NCBI RefSeq assembly: GCF_022811925.1
Contig: NZ_CP065511.1
Location: 4,519,501-4,583,500 of the forward strand
Reading direction: 5' to 3'
DNA: 64,000 nt
From: Cytobacillus oceanisediminis
GTDB taxonomy: Bacteria; Bacillota; Bacilli; Bacillales; Cytobacillaceae
The translations under genes and the position numbers were made by a program. Below are positions 51,623 through 60,833 of the stretch, piece by piece (the first letter of the stretch is position 1; each line of letters begins with the position of its first letter). The notes under the pieces are model-generated. The model saw only the letters and a program-made list of their open reading frames with translations, did no database searches and was not told where the DNA came from.

Positions 51623-51727
51623 TTTATCGGCCAAAAGCAGAGGTTTATCGGCCAGTTTTGGGTATTTATCGGCCAAAATGAGAGATTTATCGGCCAAATG
51701 AGCTCTTTTAACGGCCAAATAAAGAAA
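51623..51727 (+). repeat. Five 21-bp tandem repeats downstream of rnhC
   Basis: Units start at 51623, 51644, 51665, 51686 and 51707, each with the core TTTATCGGCCAAAA (last unit TTTAACGGCC), an exact 21-bp period. Read in one plus frame each gives Phe-Ile-Gly-Gln plus three variable residues. An 84-codon frame exists but its second half is antisense to pheT, so a protein product is doubtful. Confidence 0.85.
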
Positions 51728-51752
51728 AGGCAGCCCTCAGGCTGCCTTCCTC
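51722..51752. terminator. Bidirectional terminator between rnhC and pheT
   Basis: Stem AAGGCAGCC / GGCTGCCTT with a CTCA loop between convergent genes. Confidence 0.9.
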
Positions 51753-51755
51753 ATT

Positions 51756-54170
51756 TTATCCTCTCAATACTGCTCCGGCTTTTTCCTTCACAGCATCCAA
51801 TACTTTGTCATGTGCTTTTGTCACATCTTCATCGGTTAGTGTACGTTCAGGGTCGAAGTACTTAAGGGAGAAAGCAATTGATTTTTTGCCCGGCTCCATC
51901 CGTTCGCCTTCGTACAGGTCAAAAACATGAACGTCTTTTAATAATTTCCCGCCAGCTTCTTTAATGATTCCTTCAAGCTCGCCCGCGGCTGTTCCCTTAT
52001 CTACTACAAGGGCAATATCCCTTGTGATTGAAGGGAAACGCGGGATAGCTTCATACTGCAAAGGTGAAACTTCTTCTTCCAGGATCGCTTTTAAGGAAAG
52101 CTCAAACGCATATGTTTCTTTCAAATCAAGGTCTTTTTCCACAGTCGGATGGATTTGGCCGACAAATCCCACTGATTCCCCGGAAAGCAATACTTCTGCT
52201 GTTCTTCCCGGGTGCATCCCATCCTTTTGTGCCTGACGGAATTCAGCCTTATCGGATAGTCCCAGCTTATCAAATAATCCCTCAAGAATTCCTTTTACAG
52301 CGTAGAAATCAACCGGCTTCTTTTCTCCCTGCCATGGGTGGCTGTGCCATAAGCCAGTAACCGCTCCAGCAAGATGCTCACGCTCTTCAGGCAGATCCTC
52401 TTCTCCATTGGAGAGGAACACCGCTCCTGTTTCATAAATAGCCAGGCTGTCGTTTTGGCGTGCAGAGTTATATTTTAATACTTCTAGAAGCTGCGGAACA
52501 ATACTTAATCGGAGCAGGCTGCGATCTTCACTCATAGGCATTGCCAGCTGCACAGGTTTGCGCTCTTCCAGTGCATATTGAGTCGCTTTTGCTTCATTTG
52601 TTAATGAATAAGTCACTGCCTGGTAAAGCCCTGCACCTTCAAGGTAACGGCGGACCAATCTGCGTTTGTTCTGGTATTCAGTAAGATGCCCTGGTGTAGA
52701 CGATCCAACCGGCAAAGTCGATGCCAGATTATCGTAGCCAAATAAACGGCCAACTTCTTCAATAAGGTCTTCTTCAATCGTAATGTCGCCTCTGCGTGTT
52801 GGAACTGTAACCGTAATTGTATCGTTATCAGTATTTGTTTCAAATTGAAGACGGGCAAATATATCCTCTACTTCTTTCATGGATAATTCCGTGCCAAGTA
52901 CACGATTGATTTTTTCAAGCGTTACAGACACCACAGCAGGTTCCACTTGCAGTGCATCTGCTTCCACAGAACCTTCAAGCACTTCTCCGCCCGCATATTG
53001 TGCGAGCAATTGAACAGCTCTTTCTGCAGCAGCTCTAACTCTGTTTGGATCCACACCTTTTTCAAAGCGGGCACTTGCTTCGCTTCTTAAGCCATGGTCT
53101 TTTGAAGTTTTTCTAACCGTTGCCCCTTTAAAATAAGCTGATTCAATAAGTACATTTTTAGTGTCAGACTGCACTTCAGAATTTGCCCCGCCCATGACTC
53201 CGGCAAGTGCAATTGGTTCTGTCCCATTTGTTATTAAAAGGTGATCTGAGGTTAACTCACGCTTGGCATTATCAAGAGTGACAATCATTTCGCCATCGCC
53301 TGCTTTGCGGACAAGGATTTGCTTTGATCCCAGCCGGTCATAATCAAAAGCATGAAGAGGCTGGCCGTATTCAAGCAGAATGTAGTTTGTGATGTCCACC
53401 ACGTTATTGTGAGGTCGAATGCCCGCCGCCATTAACCGAGCCTGCATCCATACAGGAGAAGCTCCTATTTTTACATTTTTTACAACCTTTGCAACGTAAA
53501 GAGGATTATCTTCTTTTGCTTCCACCTGAATTTCAATGTAATCAGACGCCTTTTCAGAAGAAGTCTCAGCATGCGGCTCAGGAAGCTTTACTTCTCTTCC
53601 TAAAATAGCTGCTACTTCATAGGCAACACCCAGCATGCTTAAGCAGTCAGAACGGTTCGGAGTCAAACCAAGCTCGAGTATCTGGTCGTCACGATTAAGC
53701 TGCTCAAGAGCATCCTGGCCAACTTCTGTATCATTAGGGAAAACATAAATGCCTTCAGAGTATTCCTTTGCAATCAGCTTGCTTTCAATGCCCAGCTCTT
53801 GAAGCGAACAGATCATTCCATTTGATTCTTCGCCTCGGAGCTTCGCGCGCTTAATTTTGAAATTGCCTGGAAGCACAGCTCCAACTGTAGCCACGGCCAC
53901 TTTCTGTCCCTTATCCACATTTGGGGCACCGCATATGATTTGTACAGGCTCACCAGCTCCTGTATCAACTAAGCATTTATTCAGTTTATCAGCATTTGGG
54001 TGCTGTTCTCTTTCAAGGACATGCCCTACAACAACACCTTTGATGCCTTCATTCAAAACCTCTACGCCTTCAACTTCAATACCGCTTTTTGTAATTTTTT
54101 CTGCAAGCTCTGCAGGTGTAACGCCTGATAAATCAACATATTCCTGCAGCCATTTATATGAAACGAACAT
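51756..54170 (-). CDS. pheT: Phenylalanyl-tRNA synthetase beta subunit
   Basis: 804 residues. N-terminal EMAP/tRNA-binding domain (about 40-150), B3/4 editing domain (about 205-375), B5 domain, catalytic-like core and C-terminal FDX-ACB anticodon-binding domain (about 710-804). Together with PheS it forms the alpha2-beta2 enzyme. GAGGAGG ribosome binding site, only about 8 bases after a dispersed repeat that separates it from pheS. Confidence 0.98.
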   Translation of the reverse strand: MFVSYKWLQEYVDLSGVTPAELAEKITKSGIEVEGVEVLNEGIKGVVVGHVLEREQHPNADKLNKCLVDTGAGEPVQIICGAPNVDKGQKVAVATVGAVLPGNFKIKRAKLRGEESNGMICSLQELGIESKLIAKEYSEGIYVFPNDTEVGQDALEQLNRDDQILELGLTPNRSDCLSMLGVAYEVAAILGREVKLPEPHAETSSEKASDYIEIQVEAKEDNPLYVAKVVKNVKIGASPVWMQARLMAAGIRPHNNVVDITNYILLEYGQPLHAFDYDRLGSKQILVRKAGDGEMIVTLDNAKRELTSDHLLITNGTEPIALAGVMGGANSEVQSDTKNVLIESAYFKGATVRKTSKDHGLRSEASARFEKGVDPNRVRAAAERAVQLLAQYAGGEVLEGSVEADALQVEPAVVSVTLEKINRVLGTELSMKEVEDIFARLQFETNTDNDTITVTVPTRRGDITIEEDLIEEVGRLFGYDNLASTLPVGSSTPGHLTEYQNKRRLVRRYLEGAGLYQAVTYSLTNEAKATQYALEERKPVQLAMPMSEDRSLLRLSIVPQLLEVLKYNSARQNDSLAIYETGAVFLSNGEEDLPEEREHLAGAVTGLWHSHPWQGEKKPVDFYAVKGILEGLFDKLGLSDKAEFRQAQKDGMHPGRTAEVLLSGESVGFVGQIHPTVEKDLDLKETYAFELSLKAILEEEVSPLQYEAIPRFPSITRDIALVVDKGTAAGELEGIIKEAGGKLLKDVHVFDLYEGERMEPGKKSIAFSLKYFDPERTLTDEDVTKAHDKVLDAVKEKAGAVLRG

Positions 54171-54190
54171 TTATGATCCTCCTCTTTTAT

Positions 54191-54314
54191 TGTCCAGCTC
54201 TGGCTCCTACCCCCTCGAGGTCATTGAGGCCCCCAGGTTGGGGGTCATGCAGACGTTGCCACAGAACGTGGCGTTCTTAGTCTGCGTTCATTTGAACAGT
54301 CGCCTCCGCTTTTC
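54191..54314 (-). repeat. Dispersed repeat inserted between pheS and pheT (family A)
   Basis: A 124-bp copy on the minus strand. Left end AAAAGCGGAGGCGACTG, then the GCAGAC/GTCTGC module with nested GCCAC/GTGGC, CCCCCAACCTGGGGG, and right end CTCGAGGGGGTAGG, AGAGCTGGACA. It lies wholly within the pheST transcript. Confidence 0.85.
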
Positions 54315-54317
54315 TAA

Positions 54318-55355
54318 TTACTCATGAATTGAAAATTGCTTTAAGAAACGAACATCATTTGTATAGAAGTGGCGAATATCATCCACACCATACTTCAGCA
54401 TGGCAATTCGCTCAGGTCCCATTCCGAATGCAAAGCCTGTGTATTTCTTAGAGTCGAAGCCTGCCATCTCGAGAACATTGGGATGAACCATTCCAGCGCC
54501 AAGAATTTCAATCCAGCCAGTGCCTTTACATACGCTGCAGCCTTTTCCGCCGCAGATTTTACAGGAAATATCCATTTCAACAGATGGCTCTGTAAACGGG
54601 AAGAAACTTGGGCGAAGACGGATTTCCCTGTCTTCTCCGAACATTTTCTTCGCAAACACTTCCAATGTTCCTTTCAAATCGGTCATTCGGATGTTTTCAT
54701 CTACAACAAGTCCTTCTATTTGCATGAACTGGTGGGAGTGTGTAGCATCATCATTGTCACGGCGATACACTTTTCCAGGACAGATGATTTTAACCGGCCC
54801 TTTGCCTTCATGCTTCTCCATTGTTCTTGCCTGTACCGGCGAAGTATGGGTACGAAGAAGAATCTCTTCTGTAATATAGAAGGAATCCTGCATATCGCGG
54901 GCAGGGTGGCCTTTTGGAAGGTTCAATGCTTCAAAATTATAATAATCTTTTTCAACTTCAGGGCCTTCAGCTACTGTATAGCCCATTCCAATGAACAAGT
55001 CTTCAATTTCTTCGATAATGCGTGTCAGCGGATGATGGTTTCCTGATTTGACAGGACGTCCAGGAAGAGTTACATCTATCTTTTCTGCAGACAGCTTTTC
55101 CTGTACTGCCGCCTCCTCAAGATGCTTCTGCTTTTCTTCAATGCCAGCAGCAATACTGTCTCTCACTTCATTTGCAAGTGCTCCCATTTTTGGGCGCTCT
55201 TCCGCAGACAGTTTCCCCATTCCTTTAAGAACTTCTGTTATTGGGCCCTTTTTGCCCAGGTAAGATACACGGATGTCATTTAGTTCTTTTAAATCAGCAG
55301 CAGTGCTGATTTTTTCCAACGCTTCAGTTTGCAGTTCCTTTAAACGCTCTTGCAT
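54318..55355 (-). CDS. pheS: Phenylalanyl-tRNA synthetase alpha subunit
   Basis: 345 residues, catalytic subunit. N-terminal coiled coil (about 1-85) and class II core with motif 2 ([21 protein letters not shown]) and motif 3 ([14 protein letters not shown]). First gene of pheST, under T-box control. The stop is 3 bp from the dispersed repeat. Confidence 0.98.
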   Translation of the reverse strand: MQERLKELQTEALEKISTAADLKELNDIRVSYLGKKGPITEVLKGMGKLSAEERPKMGALANEVRDSIAAGIEEKQKHLEEAAVQEKLSAEKIDVTLPGRPVKSGNHHPLTRIIEEIEDLFIGMGYTVAEGPEVEKDYYNFEALNLPKGHPARDMQDSFYITEEILLRTHTSPVQARTMEKHEGKGPVKIICPGKVYRRDNDDATHSHQFMQIEGLVVDENIRMTDLKGTLEVFAKKMFGEDREIRLRPSFFPFTEPSVEMDISCKICGGKGCSVCKGTGWIEILGAGMVHPNVLEMAGFDSKKYTGFAFGMGPERIAMLKYGVDDIRHFYTNDVRFLKQFSIHE

Positions 55356-55401
55356 CTAAAAATCCTCCTTGAAATTAATCTTTTTACTTTTTTGGCCAAA
55401 A

Positions 55402-55733
55402 TAAAAAACCTCTATCCCCATAAAGGGACGAGGTTTCGCGGTACCACCCTTTTTAACACATATATGTACTTCATGCACGTGTTCACTTCATTGGGATAAC
55501 GGCTTATGCCGGTACATCTTTACACGGAAAAGCGGAAGTGGCTCGTTCAGCCGCTTCAGCTGGACAACTCAGCAGAGCGCCAACAATACTTTTCAATGGT
55601 CCCGATGCCAACTCAGGAGGTGAATATCCCCTTGCATTTCCTGTAAAAATGCTTTCAGTCTTAGGCATTTTCTCCCTGAAAAGGCTGACTGCAAGGTACT
55701 GGTCTCCGTCATCGTTTTGTTATTATAATTTTG
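55402..55733 (-). promoter_or_regulatory. Phenylalanine T-box leader of pheST, containing a repeat
   Basis: Minus-strand leader. Stem I carries CCAGTACCTTGCA and AGGGAGAAAATGCC; the specifier region GGATATTCACC places TTC (Phe). The T-box core GGTGGTACCGCG is at about 55438-55449, and a terminator (AACCTCGTCCC / GGGGATAGAGGTT plus T-run) at 55402-55436. Between stem I and the antiterminator lies a 40-bp dispersed repeat copy. Confidence 0.92.
55527..55566 (+). repeat. Minimal dispersed repeat inside the pheS T-box (family A)
   Basis: GAAAAGCGGAAGTGGCT, loop CGTTC, AGCCGCTTCAGCTGGACA. The ends are those of family A and the unit folds as GAAGTGGCT / AGCCGCTTC. Confidence 0.7.
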
Positions 55734-55739
55734 CTGTTA

Positions 55740-55768
55740 ATTATATTACATTCTTGAGGCTGTTTCAA
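55740..55768 (-). promoter_or_regulatory. Sigma-A promoter of pheST
   Basis: Minus strand TTGAAA, 17 bp, TATAAT, just upstream of T-box stem I and about 30 bp past the ysgA stop. Confidence 0.8.
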
Positions 55769-55797
55769 ACGGTTTTCAAAAAATTGCCGCCCATTTT

Positions 55798-56550
55798 CTA
55801 TTTTCTTAAATGATAAAGAAGAATTCCGGCAGCCACCGCCACATTAAGTGATTCGCTTTTCCCGAATATCGGTATATAAAGGTTTGCTGCTGTATTAGCC
55901 AGGAGCTCTTTATTAACACCATTTCCTTCATTTCCAACGAGCAGTGCGAAGGAATCAGAGGACTCATACTTCGTGTATTCCTGGGCATTTTCCAAAGCGG
56001 TTCCATAGACAGGGACTTTACTTTCTTTCAGTCTGCCGATCCAGTCAGACAAATTCCCTCTTAAAACCGGCAAATGGAAGTGACTGCCCTGTGCAGAGCG
56101 AAGCACCTTTGGGTTATATGCGTCAACGCTGCCTTCACCCACAATAACGGCATCGATACCAGCAGCATCAGCCGTCCTGATCATCGTACCCAGATTGCCG
56201 GGATCCTGTACGGCATCAATTAATAAATACCGCCTTCCCTTTATGACATCAGAGGATTGTTCCTGACTGCAGACAGCAAAGATTCCCTGCGGCGTTTCCG
56301 TATCAGCCAGCTGCCCGATGATTTCATCTGTAACCATTGTTACAGGGATGTCCCCATAATCCCATCCGGGAGGCATGTCTTTATTTTCACTAATGATTAT
56401 TTCAGCTATTTGATTGGCTTTGAGTGCTTCTTCCACTAAATGAAAGCCTTCAACCAAAAATGTTTCTGTTTTGTCCCGCTCTTTTTTAGTCAAAAGTTTC
56501 TTCCATTCTTTAATTTTTGGATTTTTTGCAGATTGTATATGCTTCAACAC
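55798..56550 (-). CDS. ysgA: SpoU/TrmH-family RNA 2'-O-methyltransferase YsgA
   Basis: 250 residues. N-terminal substrate-binding domain (FLVEGFHLVEEALK) and a knotted SPOUT domain with LLIDAVQDPGNLGTMIRTADAAG, LLVGNEGNGV and IPIFGKSESLNVAVAAGILLY. Probably modifies rRNA; the target base is not known from sequence. Start GTG 56550 or TTG 56547, both behind AAGGAG. Divergent from sspI. Confidence 0.92.
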   Translation of the reverse strand: MLKHIQSAKNPKIKEWKKLLTKKERDKTETFLVEGFHLVEEALKANQIAEIIISENKDMPPGWDYGDIPVTMVTDEIIGQLADTETPQGIFAVCSQEQSSDVIKGRRYLLIDAVQDPGNLGTMIRTADAAGIDAVIVGEGSVDAYNPKVLRSAQGSHFHLPVLRGNLSDWIGRLKESKVPVYGTALENAQEYTKYESSDSFALLVGNEGNGVNKELLANTAANLYIPIFGKSESLNVAVAAGILLYHLRK

Positions 56551-56627
56551 GGTCTCTCCTTTTATAGAAAATCCCGCACAACCGGAATTTCTTTATACAG
56601 TTTTTTCATTATAGCCTATTTGAAATA

Positions 56628-56634
56628 CATAATA
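56628..56634 (+). promoter_or_regulatory. Possible sigma-G -10 element of sspI
   Basis: CATAATA fits the sigma-G -10 (CATNNTA) 55 bp before sspI; the -35 match is weak. Forespore sigma-G control is expected for ssp genes. Confidence 0.35.
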
Positions 56635-56688
56635 AAAGCGAAATTAGAGAAGATAATAACGAATTAAATCTGGAAGGAGTGCATAAAG

Positions 56689-56895
56689 GTGAATTTAAAC
56701 CTGCGCAATGCCATTTTACACAATGTTTCAGGCAACTCTCAAGACGAACTTAAAGATACAATCGTAGATGCCATTCAAAATGGGGAAGAAAAAATGCTGC
56801 CTGGATTAGGTGTTTTGTTTGAAGTAATTTGGAAAAACTCTTCAGAAGAAGACAAGCTGGAAATGCTTCAAACATTGGAGAGCGGCCTTAGATAG
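56689..56895 (+). CDS. sspI: Small acid-soluble spore protein I
   Basis: 68 residues, minor SASP of the SspI family ([31 protein letters not shown]), found in the spore core. GTG start at 56689, 8 bases behind GGAAGGAG. Next to ysgA as in B. subtilis. Confidence 0.94.
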   Translation: MNLNLRNAILHNVSGNSQDELKDTIVDAIQNGEEKMLPGLGVLFEVIWKNSSEEDKLEMLQTLESGLR

Positions 56896-56900
56896 AGCAG

Positions 56901-56929
56901 AAAAAACTCCGGTAGCCCCGGAGTTTTTT
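56901..56929. terminator. Bidirectional terminator between sspI and ysdC
   Basis: AAAAAACTCCGG / CCGGAGTTTTTT around a TAGCC loop between convergent genes. Confidence 0.93.
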
Positions 56930-56932
56930 CTA

Positions 56933-58021
56933 TTATTCAAAAGTAATTTTATCAACAGTTTCCCGGTCAAGCTTTTTAATCACTTCAGCAATAAGCTTAA
57001 CGGCATTTTCATAGTCATCGCGGTGAAGCATTGCTGCATGAGAATGGATATAGCGTGTTGCGATGGTGATTGAAAGTGATGGAACTCCATTATGAGTAAC
57101 ATGAATGGCTCCTGAATCTGTTCCGCCGCCAGCGATGGCATCAAACTGATAAGGGATATTCAGTTCATCCGCAGTGTCTGTTACTAGATCACGAAGGCCT
57201 TTGTGCGAGACCATTGATGCATCATAAAGGATGATTTGCGGCCCTTTGCCCATTTTGCTCATGGCTTCTTTTTCAGAAATCCCTGGTGTGTCGCCTGCAA
57301 TTCCCACATCTACACCAAATGCGATATCCGGCTCAATTTTTTGAGCTGAAGTGCGGGCTCCGCGAAGTCCAACCTCTTCCTGTACCGTTCCTACACCATA
57401 TACTTCATTTGGATGATCAGCATCTTTCAATTGCTTAAGCACATCAATGGCAATAGCGCAGCCAATGCGGTTATCCCAAGCTTTTGCCAAAAGCATTTTT
57501 TCATTATTCATAACCGTAAACTCAAAATAAGGAACCACCATGTCACCAGGTTTTACTCCCCACTCTTTCGCTTCTTCACGGCTTGAAGCACCAATATCAA
57601 TAAACATATCTTTAATTTCAACAGGCTTTTTGCGCGCCTCCGGGGACAAGATATGCGGCGGCTTTGAACCAATTACCCCGGTGACATCTCCCTTGGACGT
57701 TACAATCGTCACCCGCTGTGCAAGCATAACCTGTGACCACCAGCCCCCAACTGTCTGGAAGCGGATGAAACCTCTATCATCAATGTTTGTTACCATAAAT
57801 CCAACTTCATCCAAGTGGCCAGCAACCATGATCTTAGGACCGCCTTCTTTACCGTTTTTTTTAGCAATCAGGCTTCCCAGTCCATCTGTTGTCACTTCAT
57901 CAGCATATGCTGTTATGTATTTTTTCATAACCTCGCGCGGTTCGCGCTCATTTCCCGGAATTCCTTTCGCATCCGTTAAGTCTTTAAGCATGGTTAACGT
58001 TTCATCTAATTTAGCCATCAT
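56933..58021 (-). CDS. ysdC: M42-family metallo-aminopeptidase YsdC
   Basis: 362 residues. Zinc ligands and catalytic residues in [33 protein letters not shown] and [10 protein letters not shown], the order of the glutamyl/deblocking aminopeptidase and 'endoglucanase M' family. Likely a cytosolic aminopeptidase. Two adjacent ATGs (58021, 58018) are possible starts; the second matches B. subtilis YsdC better. Confidence 0.93.
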   Translation of the reverse strand: MMAKLDETLTMLKDLTDAKGIPGNEREPREVMKKYITAYADEVTTDGLGSLIAKKNGKEGGPKIMVAGHLDEVGFMVTNIDDRGFIRFQTVGGWWSQVMLAQRVTIVTSKGDVTGVIGSKPPHILSPEARKKPVEIKDMFIDIGASSREEAKEWGVKPGDMVVPYFEFTVMNNEKMLLAKAWDNRIGCAIAIDVLKQLKDADHPNEVYGVGTVQEEVGLRGARTSAQKIEPDIAFGVDVGIAGDTPGISEKEAMSKMGKGPQIILYDASMVSHKGLRDLVTDTADELNIPYQFDAIAGGGTDSGAIHVTHNGVPSLSITIATRYIHSHAAMLHRDDYENAVKLIAEVIKKLDRETVDKITFE

Positions 58022-58126
58022 TTCGACTCCCTTAATATTTATTCAACCTTATTATACAGAACATGCGATTTAATATAAAGAATTATCAGACGGATATTTA
58101 CTCCGGCTGAAGGCGGACCTTCAGGA

Positions 58127-58618
58127 TTAGTATCCTTCAGCCTGCCTTTTATAATTTACTTCATTTTTATCTATATATGCTTTTTCTATATGTGAAGAGT
58201 TAAAACCAAGCATTTCCCCTAGATGTAAATAGGCAGCAATAAGCCCTTTATAATCCGCTAGGGAACGGCTTGTACGAAACTGTCCGATTCCATCATAGAC
58301 AGACAAAAACTGGCCATTCACTGACTCCGCCTTTTCCAAAGGAACAGCATATTCCTTTTCGGCGTCAAATCCGCATTCAATTCCAAGTGATAAAATGAAA
58401 TGTATACCGTCTACAAACTCTTCCAATATTGTTTCCTGAGGAGAGGATGGCTTAAGGCTCCAAAACTTGAAGCATCTTGTCTCATTTGCAAGCTCTCCCA
58501 ATTCAACCAGCAGCGCAAGCACCTTACGTTCAAATAAATCTTCTTCCTCTAAACCATGATTTGATTCTATATGGCTGTCCAGCCCTTTTTGCATTTGAAA
58601 TAATAGCTGATAATTCAT
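58127..58618 (-). CDS. Dimeric (all-alpha) dUTPase
   Basis: 163 residues from the ATG at 58618 (MNYQLLFQMQKGLDSHI) behind GGTGG. MazG/dUTPase_2-type metal-binding helices KVLALLVELGELANETRCFKFW (EXXE pattern, about 33-54) and LEEFVDGIHFILSLG. Expected to hydrolyse dUTP to dUMP and keep uracil out of DNA. The upstream extension of the frame is a chance hydrophobic run crossing the divergent promoter region. This family is common in Bacillaceae but is not at this place in B. subtilis. Confidence 0.88.
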   Translation of the reverse strand: MNYQLLFQMQKGLDSHIESNHGLEEEDLFERKVLALLVELGELANETRCFKFWSLKPSSPQETILEEFVDGIHFILSLGIECGFDAEKEYAVPLEKAESVNGQFLSVYDGIGQFRTSRSLADYKGLIAAYLHLGEMLGFNSSHIEKAYIDKNEVNYKRQAEGY

Positions 58619-58699
58619 TTTCCACCATCCTATTTGACATAAATGATTAACATACAAAACATTGCCTATCAAAAAAATTATAACAAATCGCAAAAAAGT

Positions 58700-58725
58700 T
58701 GAAACTTTTTTTAATCTCATCCGTA
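58700..58725 (+). promoter_or_regulatory. Sigma-W-type promoter of ysdB
   Basis: TGAAAC, 16 bp starting with a T-run, CGTA: a textbook sigma-W/ECF promoter, 35 bp before the ysdB start. ysdB belongs to the sigma-W regulon in B. subtilis. Confidence 0.85.
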
Positions 58726-58759
58726 AAGTAAGGAAAATAATAATGGAGGGCTGGTTAAT

Positions 58760-59173
58760 ATGTGGCTCCTGCGTATGCTATTGTTTGCTCTGATTCTTTT
58801 TCTTATATACACCGCGGTAAAATATCTGCTGAATTCTAAGAGAAAGCTCGAGCTTGCCCACGAACAGAAACGATATTATTTTTGGGATGACCAGGAAAAT
58901 GTCAGGAAGAACTTCCTGATTACGTATAAAGGGGTTTTATTTGAGGGCGAAAAGTATCTGGGAACCACAGACAATGCTTTTGATGTGGTCTCCATTTTCA
59001 TCTGGCCGCACAAAACATCGGCCCTCAAAGGGATGGTAAGGGAGGATTTTCTTTTTATTGAAAGAAAGATAACTGAGGTCTATCCCACTGCAAAAATTGA
59101 CTGGAAAAGTCCTGTGAAGGAATTTATGCATAAAACAGCTTCACCAGGCGAGGAAATTAAAGACCATCTGTAA
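58760..59173 (+). CDS. ysdB: Sigma-W-regulated membrane-anchored protein YsdB
   Basis: 137 residues. One N-terminal membrane helix (LLRMLLFALILFLIYTAVKYLL), then a soluble domain with RYYFWDDQENVRKNFLITYKGVLFEGEKYLG. Function unknown; regulation by sigma-W points to the cell envelope stress response. GGAGGG ribosome binding site. Confidence 0.9.
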   Translation: MWLLRMLLFALILFLIYTAVKYLLNSKRKLELAHEQKRYYFWDDQENVRKNFLITYKGVLFEGEKYLGTTDNAFDVVSIFIWPHKTSALKGMVREDFLFIERKITEVYPTAKIDWKSPVKEFMHKTASPGEEIKDHL

Positions 59174-59205
59174 AAAAACGTTCGGCGGTGCCCGAACGTT
59201 TTTTT
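59172..59205. terminator. Bidirectional terminator between ysdB and the TVP38 gene
   Basis: AAAAAAACGTTCGG / CCGAACGTTTTTTT, overlapping the stop codons of both convergent genes. Confidence 0.93.
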
Positions 59206-59773
59206 ATGCTGCTTTAAAGAATTCCTTCCATTTGATAACGGTCACCTTTTCCCTCAGCACAAATACTAAAACAGAAAGTGAAAGCAAAATCAGGATAATC
59301 ATTGAAGGAGTGAATCGGCTGATGAATTCTCCGAAAACGGTATAAAAAACGGCCAGCGGCAAATTGGTGATCCATGAATTTTTTAAATATTGGTCAAAAC
59401 CCTTATTTCTCTCCATAAGACAAAAGTTCAATAAATGATAATGAATAAAAGGGATGAGCCTTAAAACTGCAACCTGGCCGACAGTCAAATTCCGATATTC
59501 CCCGAACCACCGCTTTTTTAATAATGAAAGCTTTTCATGTGTCTTCGGCATTTTTGTGATCAAAAAATAAAAAAGAATGCTGCTGATCATCAGTCCTGCA
59601 ATGGAGAAAACAGAACCAAAAAAACTTCCAAACAGAACTCCTCCAGTTATGCAGACAAGCGGTACCGGTATGAATAGAAACTGCCTGATGATATGAAAAA
59701 AAATAAAAACAATGGGAGCAAGAATTCCAGCAGTCTCTGCCATAGCAAACAATAGAGTCAATTGATCATTCAT
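59204..59773 (-). CDS. TVP38/TMEM64 (VTT-domain) membrane protein
   Basis: 189 residues, five or six hydrophobic segments. The block FLFIPVPLVCITGGVLFGSFFGSVFSIAG (about 33-61) with re-entrant glycine-rich loops and the later VAVLRLIPFIHYHLLNF fits the VTT/DedA-like family, some members of which move or scramble lipids. The role here is unknown. ATG behind AGGTGAAGG. In B. subtilis a gene of this kind is not between ysdB and ysdA. Confidence 0.85.
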   Translation of the reverse strand: MNDQLTLLFAMAETAGILAPIVFIFFHIIRQFLFIPVPLVCITGGVLFGSFFGSVFSIAGLMISSILFYFLITKMPKTHEKLSLLKKRWFGEYRNLTVGQVAVLRLIPFIHYHLLNFCLMERNKGFDQYLKNSWITNLPLAVFYTVFGEFISRFTPSMIILILLSLSVLVFVLREKVTVIKWKEFFKAA

Positions 59774-59836
59774 GCCTTCACCTCTCCCCGATGTCTTTCC
59801 TGCTGTTCCCTAAAGCTTATGGATAGCCCTGACTGT

Positions 59837-60109
59837 TTATGACAAGAGAATAACCAGGTACACAAGCAAGCCTGCTTCAAGCATCGCCAAAATAGGCAGT
59901 CCCCATTTAAACTGCACATGCTTCGTTTTATGCCTGAAGGTCTTCATTCCAAGAGTCATTCCGGCAGCCCCGCTCAAAAAGGCTGTGATCCAGAGGTTTT
60001 TTTCACTGATTCGATACTGATTTCGTTTCGCCTTCTCCTTATCAAGCTTCATCAGGTAAAAACCAATCACATTCATAAGCAGATAGATAAGAGCAATTGT
60101 ATTGACCAT
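59837..60109 (-). CDS. ysdA: DUF1294 membrane protein YsdA
   Basis: 90 residues with three hydrophobic helices and the DUF1294 signature DKEKAKRNQYRISEKNLW...GAAGMTLGMKTFRHKTKHVQF. Function unknown. Located downstream of rplT in the same direction as in B. subtilis. Confidence 0.9.
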   Translation of the reverse strand: MVNTIALIYLLMNVIGFYLMKLDKEKAKRNQYRISEKNLWITAFLSGAAGMTLGMKTFRHKTKHVQFKWGLPILAMLEAGLLVYLVILLS

Positions 60110-60183
60110 GAGCTTTCTCCTTTATATGAATTAAGTCTGTAATGAGCTTAAATGAAACGGCAGATTCTGTCTATTAAAAGCAA

Positions 60184-60219
60184 AATAAAAGCCATCCCCA
60201 TTTAAGGGAATGGCTATTT
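60184..60219 (-). terminator. Terminator of infC-rpmI-rplT
   Basis: Stem AGCCATTCCC / GGGGATGGCT followed by TTTATTTT on the minus strand. Confidence 0.9.
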
Positions 60220-60231
60220 TATGAATAATCA

Positions 60232-60591
60232 TTACTTGCTAAGCTGTTGCTTTGCAACTGATGCTAATTCAGCAAATGCTTTTTCGTCAGCGATTGCTAA
60301 TTCAGCAAGCATTTTGCGGTTAACTTCGATGCCAGCAAGCTTTAAACCATGCATTAAACGGCTGTAAGAAAGACCGTTCATGCGAGCTGCTGCGTTGATG
60401 CGAGTAACCCAAAGTTTGCGGAAGTCGCGCTTTTTCTGGCGACGGTCGCGGTATGCATACATTAGGGATTTCATAACCTGCTGGTTAGCAACTTTATATA
60501 ATGTATGTTTTGAACCGTAATAACCTTTAGCTAATTTAAGAACTTTTTTACGACGTTTGCGAGTAACAGTACCGCCTTTTACACGTGGCAT
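60232..60591 (-). CDS. rplT: 50S ribosomal protein L20
   Basis: 119 residues, basic assembly protein that binds 23S rRNA early and acts as the autogenous repressor of its own operon in B. subtilis. N-terminus [26 protein letters not shown] is typical. Last gene of infC-rpmI-rplT. Confidence 0.98.
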   Translation of the reverse strand: MPRVKGGTVTRKRRKKVLKLAKGYYGSKHTLYKVANQQVMKSLMYAYRDRRQKKRDFRKLWVTRINAAARMNGLSYSRLMHGLKLAGIEVNRKMLAELAIADEKAFAELASVAKQQLSK

Positions 60592-60617
60592 ATTATTTCC
60601 CTCCTAATTTCGAGATA

Positions 60618-60818
60618 TTACTTAAGATTTACTAGTAAGTTACGGATGCGCTTGTAATCGCCTGAAGAAACAAGAGTTCCTTTGCGAAGCTTACGCTTTT
60701 GCTTTTGAGATTTGTTAGCGAACATATGGCTTCTGTAAGCATGAGAACGCTTCAGTTTACCAGAACCTGTTCTTTTGAAACGCTTAGCAGCGCCGCGGTG
60801 AGTTTTCATTTTTGGCAT
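60618..60818 (-). CDS. rpmI: 50S ribosomal protein L35
   Basis: 66 residues, strongly basic ([20 protein letters not shown]). Second gene of the operon, 15 bp behind infC. Confidence 0.98.
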   Translation of the reverse strand: MPKMKTHRGAAKRFKRTGSGKLKRSHAYRSHMFANKSQKQKRKLRKGTLVSSGDYKRIRNLLVNLK

Positions 60819-60833
60819 TGGGAATTCCTCCTC

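Noticed and set aside
51623..51727. CRISPR array
   Set aside because: The 21-bp period leaves only about 7 variable bases per unit and there are no cas genes.
51611..51865. 84-codon ORF encoding the FIGQ heptad repeats
   Set aside because: Starts without a good ribosome binding site, runs through the terminator and then antisense to pheT; only the DNA repeat itself is reported.
54369..55046. 225-codon plus-strand ORF
   Set aside because: Antisense to pheS over its whole length; no family resemblance and no promoter or ribosome binding site.
58619..58720. N-terminal hydrophobic extension of the dUTPase
   Set aside because: The extra 34 residues overlap the divergent ysdB promoter, and the ATG at 58618 fits the family start.
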